Assembly: GCF_900243745.1 (NCBI RefSeq)
Contig: NZ_LT984798.1
Coordinates: 1,296,501-1,360,500 of the forward strand
Origin: Desulfovibrio sp. G11
Lineage (GTDB): Bacteria > Desulfobacterota > Desulfovibrionia > Desulfovibrionales > Desulfovibrionaceae
Direction of reading: 5' to 3'
Length of the DNA stretch: 64,000 bases
Positions 37,355 to 45,320 of the stretch are shown here, one piece after another (the stretch's first letter is position 1; each line of letters opens with the position of its first letter). The translations under genes were made by a program, and so were the position numbers. Below the pieces are notes generated by a model. It was given only the letters and a program-made list of their open reading frames with translations, was not told where the DNA came from and made no database searches.

Positions 37355-37496
37355 CCTGACAATCGGAACCATCAAAACGGAACCGACTGTCAGATCAAGT
37401 CTGATGGGATAGACCCGCCCCCAAGGAGCCTGATAGGCTCTCCGGTATCTTAAGTACCAAAGCGCATAGGTATGTGCTTAAATTTGGAGGCGGGCC

Positions 37497-38546
37497 ATGA
37501 AAAGAATATGCCGTATCGGTCTGGATATTGCCAAGAACAAATTTCACATTCACGCAGTTGATCAGCACGACAAAGATCTACTGAGTAAACAATTGCCCAG
37601 AAAGGACGTGCTTTCTTTTTTCGCCACAATTCCCGTGTGTGTTATTGGCCTGGAAGCCTGTGGTGGGGCTCACTACTGGGCAAGAGAGCTGGCAAAGTTC
37701 GGCCACGAAACACGTCTTCTCGCCCCCAGGGCGGTCAAGCCGTATGTATTGAACAACAAAACTGATGCGGCCGATGCCCGTGCCATCTGTGAAGCGGCAA
37801 GTCGCCCGTCACTTCGGACCGTACAAGTAAAAAGCGTTGAGCAGCAAGACATTGGCGCATGGCATAAAATTCGTGAAAGGAAAGTCAAAGAGCGCACGGC
37901 TCTGGCAAACCAGATCAGGGGACTTCTTCATGAATACGGTATCATTATGCCGCAAGGTATTTCTTATGTTCGTAAGCAATTGCCAGTGATTGTGGAAGAC
38001 CTAAACAATATACTCAGTTCGTGTGCACGAGATTATTTCTCGGAGTTGTATTCGGAGTTTGTCGAACTCGATCTGCTCATCGCCAAATATGAAGCCAGAA
38101 TACTGGCAATGGCCAAAAACCATGAAGACTGCAAAAGGCTCCTCAAAATACCCGGCGTAGGGCCCTTGACGGCAACAGCCATTGTGGCCCATGTCGGCAA
38201 CGCAAGCCACTTCAAAAACGGGCGTGATTTTTCGGCCTATCTTGGCCTGACGCCAAAAGAGCATTCATCGGGGGGCAAGCAGAGGCTGCTTGGAATAACA
38301 AAGCGCGGGAATATTTATCTGCGGAAATTGCTGATTCAGGGCAGCCGTGTTGTGCTGCATTGGAGCCGCATAAAAGCACACCCGGAAATGGGGTGGCGTA
38401 AAAAATGGCTGCTATCCATAGCGGATCGGCGCGGTCCTTTTGTTGCCGCCGTGGCACAGGCCAATAAAACTGCCCGAATAATCTGGGCGGTCCTGGCTCA
38501 TGGCGTCGAGTACCAGCCTACTCTGGACAATATCAGCAACCAGTAA
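37497..38546 (+). CDS. IS110-family (IS1111 subgroup) DEDD transposase
   Basis: A 349-residue recombinase. The N-terminal RuvC-like DEDD domain shows RIGLDIAKNKFHIHAVD (D), VIGLEACGGAHYWAREL (E) and NNKTDAADARAICEA (D-x-x-D); the C-terminal transposase_20 domain has LLKIPGVGPLTATAIVAHVGN, the FSAYLGLTPKEHSSGGKQRLLGITKRGNIYLRKLLIQGSR block and the catalytic serine region. These enzymes are guided by an element-encoded bridge/seek RNA. ATG 37497 follows ggaggcggg. Intact. Confidence 0.95.
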   Translation: MKRICRIGLDIAKNKFHIHAVDQHDKDLLSKQLPRKDVLSFFATIPVCVIGLEACGGAHYWARELAKFGHETRLLAPRAVKPYVLNNKTDAADARAICEAASRPSLRTVQVKSVEQQDIGAWHKIRERKVKERTALANQIRGLLHEYGIIMPQGISYVRKQLPVIVEDLNNILSSCARDYFSELYSEFVELDLLIAKYEARILAMAKNHEDCKRLLKIPGVGPLTATAIVAHVGNASHFKNGRDFSAYLGLTPKEHSSGGKQRLLGITKRGNIYLRKLLIQGSRVVLHWSRIKAHPEMGWRKKWLLSIADRRGPFVAAVAQANKTARIIWAVLAHGVEYQPTLDNISNQ

Positions 38547-38760
38547 ACACGAGTTCAAAACTTGCCAGTGGATGCGTCAAGGTTTGATGAGCGAGCGGTC
38601 GAACCGCCTCCTGGAATTCTGTAGTAGTTCAAGGCCAAAAAGGTCGTAAGTCTGATTAAGAACCAGGAGTGCGAATTTCATCAGGGCACGGGTTTATTCC
38701 CAGATGCCGGATACATGACAGCATTCGCACACGCTTCGTGAAGAAATACCTTGACTCAAA
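38547..38760 (+). ncRNA. Candidate seekRNA/bridge RNA of the IS1111-type element
   Basis: The non-coding right part of the element folds into consecutive stem loops. Hairpin gcggt/accgc (38595-38607). Target loop: outer stem ctcctgg (38608-38614) with ccaggag (38663-38669), inner hairpin ggcc-aaaaa-ggtc (38633-38645). Its 5' loop strand tgtagtagttca (38620-38631) is the exact complement of the right flank at 38776-38787, and its 3' strand aagtctga (38648-38655) is identical to the left flank 37397-37404. Donor loop: outer stem gtgcgaat (38669-38676) with attcgcac (38723-38730), inner ggca/tgcc. Its 5' strand contains catca, complementary to the left element end tgatg, and its 3' strand atacatga (38711-38718) is identical to the right end 38771-38778. 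RNA ends are not determined. Confidence 0.82.
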
Positions 38761-39657
38761 GGGCGGGTCTATACATGAACTACTACACTTGAGCGTATGA
38801 AGCCCCTCCAGCACGACTTCTCGCATCTTTCACAGCTTCAGGCATCCGCCAAGCTGGCCCTGTGTGACACATCCCTGCGGCTTGCCGCCACGGAACGGCT
38901 CATGGCGGGCATCGATTTCGAGGCGATAAGGGGTCGTTTCCAGATCGAGATGCCGGTCATCTCTGGACTGGAGAGTTCAATAGCCCATGTGGCAGCCTCG
39001 TATGGGAGTTTGGCCGATTCACTGCGGGAGATCTCGGACATCACGCGCCTGCCCGCCTTCGTTTTGCCGGGGGCCACTCGTGAGATCTACACCACCAGCT
39101 TCGCGCTCGAGACCCTTCGCCCATGGGATGAACGGGATGAGGAAGATGCAGAAACGGAAATTCAGCTTGTCGCTGAAGCCGAGCTGGAGACATCGGGCTG
39201 CATCGCTCTTTTGCAGCAGGTCGATCCAGGGCTCGCTCGGCCGTACATCGGCGCTCGGGATGCCCTGTATGGTAACAATACTGACCGGGCAAGACACATT
39301 CTGAGCTCGCTCAGGGAGCTGTGGAGCCATCTTCTCAGGCGATTGGCACCCGATGATCTCGTCGCCGCGTGGATTCCGGGTGTGTCCAATCAGAAGGACC
39401 TGCTACATGAGGGCAAGCCAACTCGTCGAGCTAGGGTTCTTTATGTTTGCCGGGAGCTGAACAACGCTCCGCTGAGCGACTTCCTGATGCATGATACCCG
39501 GGCGCTGGTGAAGATGATCGAGTTGTTCAATCGGGTTCACGAGTTGGAGACTGCGCTGACCGATGAGCAGCTCAGGGCCATTCTCCTCCGGACCAATTCG
39601 TGGCTGATGTACATACTGCAAATTTCCGTGGGTAATTTTCACAAGTAGGCAGGGGCC

Positions 39658-41043
39658 ATGAATCTACAGACACTGCCATCACCAAGAGAGCATCATTTCT
39701 ACGTTGCGATAGCCAAGTTCCTTTTTCATCATCCGGAGCATGGCATTGTGTCGGTGGGGGACCCGATCAAGATCAAGGATGCAGAGCGGTACGGGCTCAG
39801 CCCCCTCATACTTTATGGATTAACCGTTGCCGGGTTGCCCATCCGGTGGATGACCTTCACTCCAGTCGCTCAGCCCAGGCCCCTCCAGGATGTCCTTATG
39901 GATGCGTGGCGAAACGCCGAGGGCTTGCGTGGCCGACCGGACATCCTGCGGATCAACCGCCACATCGCGACGGCCAGCCCTGAACTGGTAGGGGAAATGG
40001 CAAAAATCGGAGTTCAGGTCGAGGTCGCCGATGCCAAGGAAAAATCCCTTCCAGCTTCCCTGCGCTCAGCCCAGGACTCCAGCCGGTGGTTGCTGAGGAA
40101 GCACGACGGAAATGACCGGTCTCTTGCCGGGGCCATTCAGGCCCTTTGCCGATACGCTCAAATTGACCACGATTTCCGTGTCAGGGATGGCCACAGAGGC
40201 GTCAACAGCCGCGAGGTTGAATACAGAATCCAGCAGTGGCTGACCTTACCGGCGCAAGTGCCGGTGCCAACAGTGGCAGGTGGACTCGACTGGGAGCCTG
40301 GCCCATGGCTGTCATCCAGGGAGACCTCTCTGCCGCCCGATCAGCCCCGATATTTCAACCACGATGGGTTTGATGGCTGTACCTGGCTACTGACAGGTGA
40401 GAAGGCACCGGAGGATATCGTCGAGGATGATGATTTTTGGGCCGACAGTGACTATGACAACGCGGCCGAAATCGCCAAGAACCTCGTGGCGTGCTGGCCC
40501 AATTCACCTGCAGAGATTGCCAAGTGTGCCGGGATCACCCTGCGGGAACTTCAATGGTTCACTTCGGGGAAGGCGTCCCTTGACCGGCATGCGCGTTTTG
40601 ACCTGGAAGCCTTGCTCGGCATCGAATACGACGAAAGCATGGGCAGATATGTAGAGGCCGGACCTTATGTCCTGGTGGCCCACAAACCACTGGCCCTCAA
40701 GGAAGTCTATGAAGGCATTTCCGGCGGTGGAGATGCATGTCCCTGTGAGATTGTCCCTCGTCAGGGAGCCGCCGATCCAAGCTGGCGATACGTGTTGATC
40801 AACACTTATGGAGAGCCCCAGAGCATTGTGATGGCACCTCGCGGAGCAAAAATCACGGAGCGCCTGCCGGACTTGCTTATGAATTATGCCGGTACCACGT
40901 CTGTCGCTCTGGAGTTCTACCGGGATGTCGTTTCCACCTGCGCCCGGGCCTGCCGCGAACCTACCGCTAACATCCGGGAGATGAAAGACTTTGTGAAACG
41001 CTACGAAGCGCACTGGGCAGATTGCGCCTGGCAGCCGGAGTGA
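39658..41043 (+). CDS. Hypothetical protein (461 aa) of the BREX-linked operon
   Basis: Starts at an ATG 9 bases after the stop of the disrupted gene (ribosome site aggggcc). No family recognised. Features: an N-terminal conserved-looking region (HFYVAIAKFLFHHPEHGIVSVGDPIKIKDAERYGLSPLILYGL), a central acidic block (EDIVEDDDFWADSDYD, about residues 256-271), and a C-terminal part with LINTYGEPQSIVMAPRG. The central stretch SPAEIAKCAGITLRELQWFTSGKASLD resembles a helix-turn-helix. No signal peptide or membrane segment. Co-directional with the defence genes, so possibly a defence accessory protein; function unknown. Confidence 0.65.
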   Translation: MNLQTLPSPREHHFYVAIAKFLFHHPEHGIVSVGDPIKIKDAERYGLSPLILYGLTVAGLPIRWMTFTPVAQPRPLQDVLMDAWRNAEGLRGRPDILRINRHIATASPELVGEMAKIGVQVEVADAKEKSLPASLRSAQDSSRWLLRKHDGNDRSLAGAIQALCRYAQIDHDFRVRDGHRGVNSREVEYRIQQWLTLPAQVPVPTVAGGLDWEPGPWLSSRETSLPPDQPRYFNHDGFDGCTWLLTGEKAPEDIVEDDDFWADSDYDNAAEIAKNLVACWPNSPAEIAKCAGITLRELQWFTSGKASLDRHARFDLEALLGIEYDESMGRYVEAGPYVLVAHKPLALKEVYEGISGGGDACPCEIVPRQGAADPSWRYVLINTYGEPQSIVMAPRGAKITERLPDLLMNYAGTTSVALEFYRDVVSTCARACREPTANIREMKDFVKRYEAHWADCAWQPE

Positions 41044-41072
41044 ACCTGTCTGGTTGAGTCAAGGAGCGGGGA

Positions 41073-41513
41073 TTGAGATTAGTGGAAACAGCAGAAACAC
41101 CATTCGGGCGGAAAAAATTGGGCCGCAAGCATATCAAGAGCTTTGCCAGCGGCATCGCTCATATGTTTGCCTGTTCTGCACAGCATTATGCCTGGCTGGC
41201 GTATCAGAACCAGTTGCCGACGGTGACAATTGATCTCCTGGAACTGCGAATCGAACCCGCTGAACTCGACATTGAAAGGAACCGGATTCTTGCCGAGATG
41301 TGTCAGAGCACGCTCCACCGAAACGCCGGGCAACTGGCACCCCCTGGCGCTGTGGCTTCGGCGGTTCTCTCTGCCCACTTCGGGATTGATGACTATTCAG
41401 AGGACGGCCGTTCCGCTTCGATTGGCAGGTCTGTTTTCACCTTGGTTCTGACCGATGACCGAGGCAAGGAGTGGCGTGAAACCCTGAAGACAAAAAACTC
41501 TAAACACCTATAG
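41073..41513 (+). CDS. Hypothetical protein (146 aa), last gene of the defence operon
   Basis: Starts with TTG at 41073 behind a GGAGCGGGG ribosome site and ends at 41513. Sequence begins MRLVETAETPFGRKKLGRKHIKSFASGIAHMFACSAQHYAWLAYQ; the C-terminal half (SIGRSVFTLVLTDDRGKEWRETL) looks beta-rich. No family recognised. After it the direction is kept but a 218-bp gap and a hairpin separate it from the recombination module, so it is taken as the end of the operon. Confidence 0.55.
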   Translation: MRLVETAETPFGRKKLGRKHIKSFASGIAHMFACSAQHYAWLAYQNQLPTVTIDLLELRIEPAELDIERNRILAEMCQSTLHRNAGQLAPPGAVASAVLSAHFGIDDYSEDGRSASIGRSVFTLVLTDDRGKEWRETLKTKNSKHL

Positions 41514-41537
41514 TTATAGCCTGTTAGCTATGGGTGC
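41506..41537 (+). terminator. Weak hairpin at end of defence operon
   Basis: cacctatag (41506-41514) can pair with ctatgggtg (41529-41537) with one mismatch or G-U pair. No T-run follows, so termination here is uncertain. The rest of the gap to 41731 shows no gene apart from the leader hairpin at 41669. Confidence 0.3.
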
Positions 41538-41668
41538 TTAACCGGACAACATTGAAGCAAAGATGCTCCTGTAAAAGTACTCCAAGTAGCTAAAATTGTT
41601 ATTCATCAAACTTTAAGGCTATATTACTCTTTCAAGAATACCAGAATAGCATTTCAAATCGATCTGAA

Positions 41669-41698
41669 AGCCCTGTCCAGCAATAAGCTGGGCGGGAT
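41669..41698 (+). promoter_or_regulatory. Leader hairpin before ERF gene (copy 1)
   Basis: RNA stem ccctgtccagc with gctgggcggg, loop aataa, containing two G-U pairs, followed by attttgtcgtttt. The second module copy has a perfect version of the same stem at the same place (57455-57491), with A-U pairs where this one has G-U. The conserved pairing suggests a terminator/attenuator in the leader. Confidence 0.55.
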
Positions 41699-41731
41699 TT
41701 TGTCGTTTTGCTATCTAAGGAGGATGCTTAT

Positions 41732-42433
41732 ATGAATCAATACCAATCAGAAAACATTACCGATTTGGCTAAGGCTCTGCTCTGCGTACAACGAACCGTA
41801 CAACCAGTTACAAAAGACGCTGAAAACCCTTTCACCAAGAGTTGGTACGCCAGTCTCAACAGTGTCATGGACGCCTGCCGTGATGCGCTTATCGAAAACG
41901 GCATCTGGTTGTGCCAGTACCCTGTGCCTGTGGACCAGCCCAACTCTTTAGGGCTGGTTACCAAGTTGACACATGCAGAGTCTGGGCAATGGCAAAGCTC
42001 CTTGGCCGTGGTGCCTCTGCCCAAGGCCGACCCACAGGGCATGGGATCGGCCATGACCTATTGCAGACGGTACGCTCTGACCGCCATGCTGGGCATGGTG
42101 ACGGAAGATGATGATGGTGAAGGGGCAAGAACTGGCCGAAAAACGCCCTCACGTCCGAGATTGCCCGTAAACGCCCCTGAGGCGCGAAAAGCGGCTTCGG
42201 GCGGCACTAACGTCGCGAATAGTTCTCCAGTCACTTCAAATCGACCGGCAGCAGCACTTGAAAATCTTCCCCCACTGGAGGGCATTACTTATCAACAGGT
42301 GACAGCTCAGGATGGGCGGCCCTGCATCATTGCCAGCGGCAACACGCAAGCCAAAAAGGAAATACTCACAGGCGCGGGCTTCCGCTGGAACCCGCAACGT
42401 AAATTGTGGTGGAAGTATGTTGATGCCGCATAG
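41732..42433 (+). CDS. ERF-family single-strand annealing protein (module copy 1)
   Basis: A 233-residue ERF-type recombinase, which anneals complementary ssDNA in phage and ICE recombination. Conserved ERF block: NITDLAKALL...VTKDAENPFTKSWYASLNSVMDACRDALIENGIWLCQYPV...LVTKLTHAESGQWQSSLAVVPLPKADPQGMGSAMTYCRRYALTAMLGMVTEDDDGE. C-terminal QVTAQDGRPCIIASGNTQAKKEILTGAGFRWNPQRKLWWKYVDAA is a small domain shared with copy 2. ATG 41732 has aaggagg at 41717. Copy 2 is at 57510 and about 80-85% identical. First gene of a module resembling bet-exo of SXT/R391 elements. Confidence 0.88.
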   Translation: MNQYQSENITDLAKALLCVQRTVQPVTKDAENPFTKSWYASLNSVMDACRDALIENGIWLCQYPVPVDQPNSLGLVTKLTHAESGQWQSSLAVVPLPKADPQGMGSAMTYCRRYALTAMLGMVTEDDDGEGARTGRKTPSRPRLPVNAPEARKAASGGTNVANSSPVTSNRPAAALENLPPLEGITYQQVTAQDGRPCIIASGNTQAKKEILTGAGFRWNPQRKLWWKYVDAA

Positions 42434-42453
42434 CAAAAATAAAAATACCGAGT

Positions 42454-42481
42454 GAGAGGGCTGCCTGATGGCGGCCCTCTT
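42454..42481 (+). terminator. Hairpin between ERF and nuclease genes (copy 1)
   Basis: Stem gagagggctgcc (42454-42465) pairs with ggcggccctctt (42470-42481), loop tgat, followed by acttttg. The same hairpin is present in copy 2 (58232-58258). Probably an attenuating terminator that lowers nuclease expression relative to the annealing protein. Confidence 0.65.
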
Positions 42482-42501
42482 ACTTTTGTGGGGATGAAAT
42501 C

Positions 42502-43665
42502 ATGATAAACACAGACCGCACGGAAGGTTTGCGGGCATTAATTCGTCAGGGCCTGGAGGCGGTCTCTCAGAAAAGTACCGCAGCTCATCTGGGCGACAGA
42601 TCCACGTATGTGGGCATGAGCGACATCGGCCAGCATTGGGAATGCCCTCGTGCCGCGCTCGCCCGTAAAGTGGTGCCAACGCCAAATAGCCTGGAGCGTC
42701 TGCTGCCCCTGCAACGGGGGCATTGGTTTGAATCCGGGGTTGGGCAGGCTCTGGCTTCGCTGGGCCTGCATGTACTGCCCCAGCTAGAAATAAGCTGGCA
42801 GCATCAGGGCGTACCCATCAAGGCTCATCTTGATTTTGTGCTGGTCTGGGGTGCGCCCGTCAATGCCATACGAATTCTGGAAGTGAAGAGCACTGACAAG
42901 CTGCCCGGCACCCCGCACGATTCCCATCTGCTGCAATTGCACGGACAGATCGGCCTGCTAACAAAAGCATGGAGCAAGCCCGTCTTCAGCCTTCGCGCTG
43001 AGGACGGCACGCTTCTACATGACAAAATGACCTTCCCTCAGCTTTGCCATACCCGGCTTGGACTTCAGTTGCCTACAACTGCTGACAAGACAAGCATGGA
43101 GGCATGGTTGCTTTGCCTTTCCATGAAGGACGTGACCACCTTTGGTCCCTACACTTTCAATCAGGCCATGCTCGATACGGCTCTTGACCACGCAACACAG
43201 CTTTGGGGCGACCTCACGGCCCACCGTGCCGGGAACTTGTCCCTTTCAGAGGTAACTTGCGCCCAAGGTTTTTACCCAATCTGTTCCTACTGCGAATATA
43301 ATGGCGATTGCCCCAAATTCCCACAGGGAGTGCAGATGCCGCAATGGGAACCGGCGCTTGAAAAGCTGGCTGCCCTCAAGGAGCAACGCACGGCTTTGGA
43401 TAAAGAAATCAAAGAAATGGAGGCGGTGCTTAAGCTGGTTCATCGCCAGGCTGGCACACGGGACTGGGTACAGGCAGGGAAGCATCGTTTTCGCATGTCA
43501 GTGGCAGCAGGACGCAGCACGCTTAATCGCGAAGCCCTACATGAAGAACTGGCTGCCATCTTCCGCTTTGAAGGCTTGGGTGACATTGACGTGGATGCCT
43601 TGCTGGCCCGCTGTGAGCGCATGGGTGCGCCTTTCGAACGCCTAACCATTTCGCCAATCAACTGA
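42502..43665 (+). CDS. PD-(D/E)XK exonuclease with Cys cluster (module copy 1)
   Basis: A 387-residue Cas4/RecB-type nuclease, expected to resect dsDNA ends for the annealing protein. Seen: WECPRAALARK (first cysteine, about residue 48), IKAHLDFVLVWG (D) and IRILEVKSTDK (ExK), then CSYCEYNGDCPKFPQG (about 259-274), which with the first cysteine would hold a 4Fe-4S cluster as in Cas4/AddB. The C-terminal coiled coil (LEKLAALKEQRTALDKEIKEMEAVLKL) precedes a final small domain. Copy 2 at 58280 is about 87% identical. Confidence 0.85.
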   Translation: MINTDRTEGLRALIRQGLEAVSQKSTAAHLGDRSTYVGMSDIGQHWECPRAALARKVVPTPNSLERLLPLQRGHWFESGVGQALASLGLHVLPQLEISWQHQGVPIKAHLDFVLVWGAPVNAIRILEVKSTDKLPGTPHDSHLLQLHGQIGLLTKAWSKPVFSLRAEDGTLLHDKMTFPQLCHTRLGLQLPTTADKTSMEAWLLCLSMKDVTTFGPYTFNQAMLDTALDHATQLWGDLTAHRAGNLSLSEVTCAQGFYPICSYCEYNGDCPKFPQGVQMPQWEPALEKLAALKEQRTALDKEIKEMEAVLKLVHRQAGTRDWVQAGKHRFRMSVAAGRSTLNREALHEELAAIFRFEGLGDIDVDALLARCERMGAPFERLTISPIN

Positions 43666-43797
43666 AACCAATAAAAATAAGCATGGTAACGTATGAAGTT
43701 GCTGTTGGGTAACTATTGAGGATACCGCCGCGCGGTATGCAGAACACGAAGAATCTGAACTTCGGATTTAACAACCCGGTATGCAATAAAATACGGA

Positions 43798-45120
43798 GGG
43801 GGTGTCCATAACTTTGTGTAATCGGTTTACTTATTAAGTTGGAAATCTTTCCTCAAATTGTATGGCGAATCTGTTCAACGCTGCCTTCCAATCCCTGATG
43901 GGCATAGTCCATTTTTTGCTGATATTTCGCAGCGCCAGCCAGAAGATTTTGAAAACGGCCTCATCGTGGGGGAAAGCCCCCTTGGCTTTGGTCACCTTGC
44001 GCAGGCTCATGTTCAGCGATTCTATGGCATTCGTCGTATAGATCACCTTCCGGATTTCCGGCGGGTAGTCAAAGAAGGGGATTATCCGCTGCCAGTGGGC
44101 CCGCCAGGATTTTGTGATGAGCGGATAACTGGAATTGTATTTGTGTTCCAGGCGCTCAAGGGCTGACTGGGCCAGTTCTGCCGTTGGCGAGCTGTATATT
44201 TCCCTCAGGTCGGCGGCAACGGTTTTACGCTCCTTCCAGCCCACGAATTTCAAGCTGTTCCGGACCAGATGCACAATGCACAGCTGGATTTGCGTTTTAG
44301 GAAATACGCTTTCAATGGCCTCCGGAAAGCCCTTAAGCCCGTCCACGCAGGCGATGAAGATGTCCTGCACTCCCCGGTTTCGCAGTTCCGTCACCACGGA
44401 CAGCCAGAACTTTGCGCCCTCGTTCGGGGAGATCCACATACCCAACAAATCTTTCACGCCGCTCATGGTCACGCCAAGGGCCAGATACACCGCCTTGGTA
44501 CCGACCGTGCCGGAATCGCGCACCTTAACGTGGATGCAGTCCAGGTAAAGGATAGGATAAATGGCATCCAGAGGGCGGCCTTGCCATTGACGGACATCCT
44601 CGGCCACTCCATCGGTTACCGCGCTGATAAGCGCCGGTGAAACGTCTGTGTGATACAGCTCTTTCAGATGCCCCTGGATTTCGCGTACGCTCATGCCACG
44701 GGCATATAGCGAAATGATGCTATCATCTAAACCTTGCCAGTGGGTCTGATGCTTTTCCACCAACTGCGGCTCAAAACTGCCGTCCCGGTCTCGAGGAATC
44801 GCAATGGGCAAAGAGCCGTTCTTCCCCTTCAAGGTTTTTTTGCTTGTGCCGTTGCGGGTGTTGCCGCTGGCGTTGGCAACTCTGCCATGTTTTTCATGCC
44901 CCAGATGGTAGGTCATCTCCGCTTGCAAAGCGCGCTCCATAACTCGCTTGGTCAGTTGTTCCAGAATGCCGTTTTTTCCCAGCAGGTCGTCGGGCTTTTG
45001 ATAGTTGGCAAGCAGAGCGTCAATTAACTCATCGGGTATATCTTTGGGGTCGACCATCATCAATCCTCCGATAATCGGGGTAACATGATTGGCCGATTAC
45101 ACAAAATTTCTTACACCCTC
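43798..45120 (-). mobile_element. IS256-family element, 1,323 bp, 8-bp target duplication
   Basis: Direct repeat aatacgga at 43790-43797 and 45121-45128. Ends: left gggggtgtcc...tttgtgtaatcgg, right complement gagggtgtaagaaattttgtgtaatcgg, good inverted repeats. Inserted in the toxin gene. One complete transposase. Confidence 0.93.
43834..45060 (-). CDS. IS256-family (Mutator) transposase
   Basis: A 408-residue transposase. Typical IS256 features: YHLGHEKHG...GNTRNGTSKKTLKG near residue 65, DRDGSFEPQLVEKHQ, YPILYLDCIHVKVRDSG (first D), DIFIACVDGLKGFPEAIESVFPKTQIQLCIVHLVRNSLKFV (second D and C-H region) and YTTNAIESLNMSLRKVTKAKGAFPHDEA (E). The start ATG 45060 is preferred over the TTG one codon before, because of GGAGG at 45065-45069. 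Intact. Confidence 0.95.
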   Translation of the reverse strand: MMVDPKDIPDELIDALLANYQKPDDLLGKNGILEQLTKRVMERALQAEMTYHLGHEKHGRVANASGNTRNGTSKKTLKGKNGSLPIAIPRDRDGSFEPQLVEKHQTHWQGLDDSIISLYARGMSVREIQGHLKELYHTDVSPALISAVTDGVAEDVRQWQGRPLDAIYPILYLDCIHVKVRDSGTVGTKAVYLALGVTMSGVKDLLGMWISPNEGAKFWLSVVTELRNRGVQDIFIACVDGLKGFPEAIESVFPKTQIQLCIVHLVRNSLKFVGWKERKTVAADLREIYSSPTAELAQSALERLEHKYNSSYPLITKSWRAHWQRIIPFFDYPPEIRKVIYTTNAIESLNMSLRKVTKAKGAFPHDEAVFKIFWLALRNISKKWTMPIRDWKAALNRFAIQFEERFPT

Positions 45121-45320
45121 AATACGGAAAATCTGTCAATACAAGCTCACGAGTCCCTGCGACCCTGCCAGCTCTTCCCCGCGAAGAGAGTGAGGCAAGA
45201 CTTTGCCCCGCATTCCATAGGCATTGGGCTACCTGTTTTCCTGCCTCCAAGTCCTTTTCAACCAGATATGTCGCAATGTCATGCAAGTCTTCAAGGGCCA
45301 GGGTGAGCCAGCGCACTTCC

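Larger units (their letters stand above)
37405..38778 (+). mobile_element. IS110-family (IS1111-type) element, 1,374 bp
   Basis: Boundaries are set by the duplicated TGA core (37402-37404 and 38776-38778): removing one TGA plus the element rebuilds a perfect-length 27-nt terminal repeat of the host IS481-like element. Subterminal inverted repeats atagacccgccc (37409-37420) and gggcgggtctat (38761-38772) are typical of IS1111, as is the long non-coding stretch behind the transposase. No longer target duplication, as expected for IS110. The element sits inside the terminal inverted repeat of another transposable element. Confidence 0.9.
36201..38787 (+). mobile_element. IS481-like element carrying a nested IS1111-type element
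   Basis: Flanked by a 7-bp direct repeat cttgagc (36194-36200 and 38788-38794). Left end begins tgaagtagtcgcgatttgat; the right end, once the nested element is removed, is ctgtcagatcaagtc-TGA-actactaca. The two 27-nt ends match as inverted repeats at about 22 of 27 positions. Own length without the nested element is 1,213 bp. Family call rests on the single-ORF transposase and ends. Confidence 0.85.
35903..39648 (+). pseudogene. BREX-linked gene of unknown function split by nested IS elements
   Basis: The 5' part (35903-36199, MSDDLKTAKTALAKPHHD...AAAHQSWLE) and the 3' part (from CGT at 38794, RMKPLQHDFSHLSQLQASAKLAL... to 39648) read as one protein once the insertion and one copy of the 7-bp duplication cttgagc (36194-36200 / 38788-38794) are removed: SWLE-RMKPL is restored in frame, 383 codons. 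The product is helical and charged, with no signal peptide, and I recognise no family. A shorter product from the ATG at 38797 (283 residues) might still be made. It follows sbcC by 7 bases and precedes the 461-residue gene by 9, so it belongs to the same operon. The break may be polar on genes behind it. Confidence 0.85.

Noticed and set aside
36201..38787. The two adjacent IS elements as a composite transposon
   Set aside because: The IS1111-type element lies inside the terminal repeat of the other, with no cargo between; it is a nested insertion.
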